Origin: Methanotrichaceae archaeon
GTDB taxonomy: Archaea; Halobacteriota; Methanosarcinia; Methanotrichales; Methanotrichaceae
Direction of reading: 5' to 3'
Assembly (NCBI GenBank): GCA_013329455.1
Contig: DUKF01000038.1
Span: 1-6,644 of the forward strand
DNA: 6,644 bases
In this document: positions 5,065 through 6,644 of the stretch, piece after piece
Layout: each line of letters opens with the position of its first letter
Numbering within the stretch: position 1 is the first letter of the stretch
The notes under the pieces: generated by a model
The model's input: only the letters and a program-made list of their open reading frames with translations
The model's database searches: none
What the model was told of the DNA's origin: nothing
Position numbers and translations under genes: made by a program

Positions 5065-5122
5065 ATTGAGAGGTCAATCCGTTCCTTCCGGTATCACGGA
5101 AGGTCGAAGAATAACGTCTTCG
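5065..5122. repeat. Three tandem short hairpins
   Basis: Three inverted repeats follow one another: ATTGA-N4-TCAAT (5065-5078), CCTTCCG-N6-CGGAAGG (5084-5103) and CGAAGA-N6-TCTTCG (5105-5122). All arms match perfectly. The last two are 1 nt apart and share the same 6-nt loop length. ACAT-N4-ATGT (5134-5145) follows. They lie 60-120 bp upstream of the gyrB TATA box, so they could be binding sites for gyrB control, or part of an RNA. Confidence 0.45.
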
Positions 5123-5175
5123 AATAAAATGCCACATATCAATGTCTCGCAGGTGCAGGTTGCCGGTTAGGTCAG

Positions 5176-6644
<1,469 letters not shown>

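Overview
The window looks like a piece of a methanogenic euryarchaeote chromosome, most plausibly class Methanosarcinia (Methanothrix/Methanosarcina-like); the genus is a guess. The evidence is archaeal throughout: a CDP-archaeol synthase for ether lipids, a tRNA-Gly with a canonical bulge-helix-bulge intron and no encoded CCA, an archaeal-type HMG-CoA synthase / thiolase / DUF35 trio, TATA boxes at archaeal spacing, and ribosome binding sites of the GGAGG / AGGTGAT type. A bacterial-derived gyrB is present, as is usual in methanogens of this group. Three of the seven genes start with TTG.

Layout, left to right. (1) 1-229, minus strand: the 5' end of an unrecognised gene for an exported protein, running off the left edge, with a good promoter and several inverted repeats behind it (255-352). 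(2) 230-562: no gene; it holds that promoter and oligo-T tracts that could end the carS transcript. (3) 563-1108, minus: carS, with its promoter at about 1163-1170. (4) 1377-1469, plus: intron-containing tRNA-Gly(UCC). (5) 1558-4911, plus: four tightly packed genes, namely an XRE-type regulator with an archaeal C-terminal domain, HMG-CoA synthase, acetoacetyl-CoA thiolase and the DUF35 zinc-ribbon/OB protein. Gaps between them are 4 nt. (6) 4912-5244: a non-coding stretch crowded with inverted repeats, then the gyrB promoter. (7) 5245-6644, plus: the first 466 codons of gyrB, running off the right edge.

How the genes fit together. The thiolase condenses two acetyl-CoA to acetoacetyl-CoA, HMG-CoA synthase adds a third acetyl unit, and DUF35 holds both enzymes in one complex that passes the intermediate along. 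This is the entry to the mevalonate pathway, the source of archaeal isoprenoid lipids. CarS, 0.45 kb away on the other strand, acts late in the same lipid route. The regulator opens the mevalonate operon and is therefore a good candidate to control it. A 14-bp perfect palindrome sits just upstream of its TATA box, and the TATA-to-ATG distance predicts a leaderless mRNA. The most interesting unexplained items are this candidate operator, the dyad-rich promoter of the exported protein, and the hairpin cluster at 4941-5145. No mobile element, CRISPR array or rRNA gene was seen.
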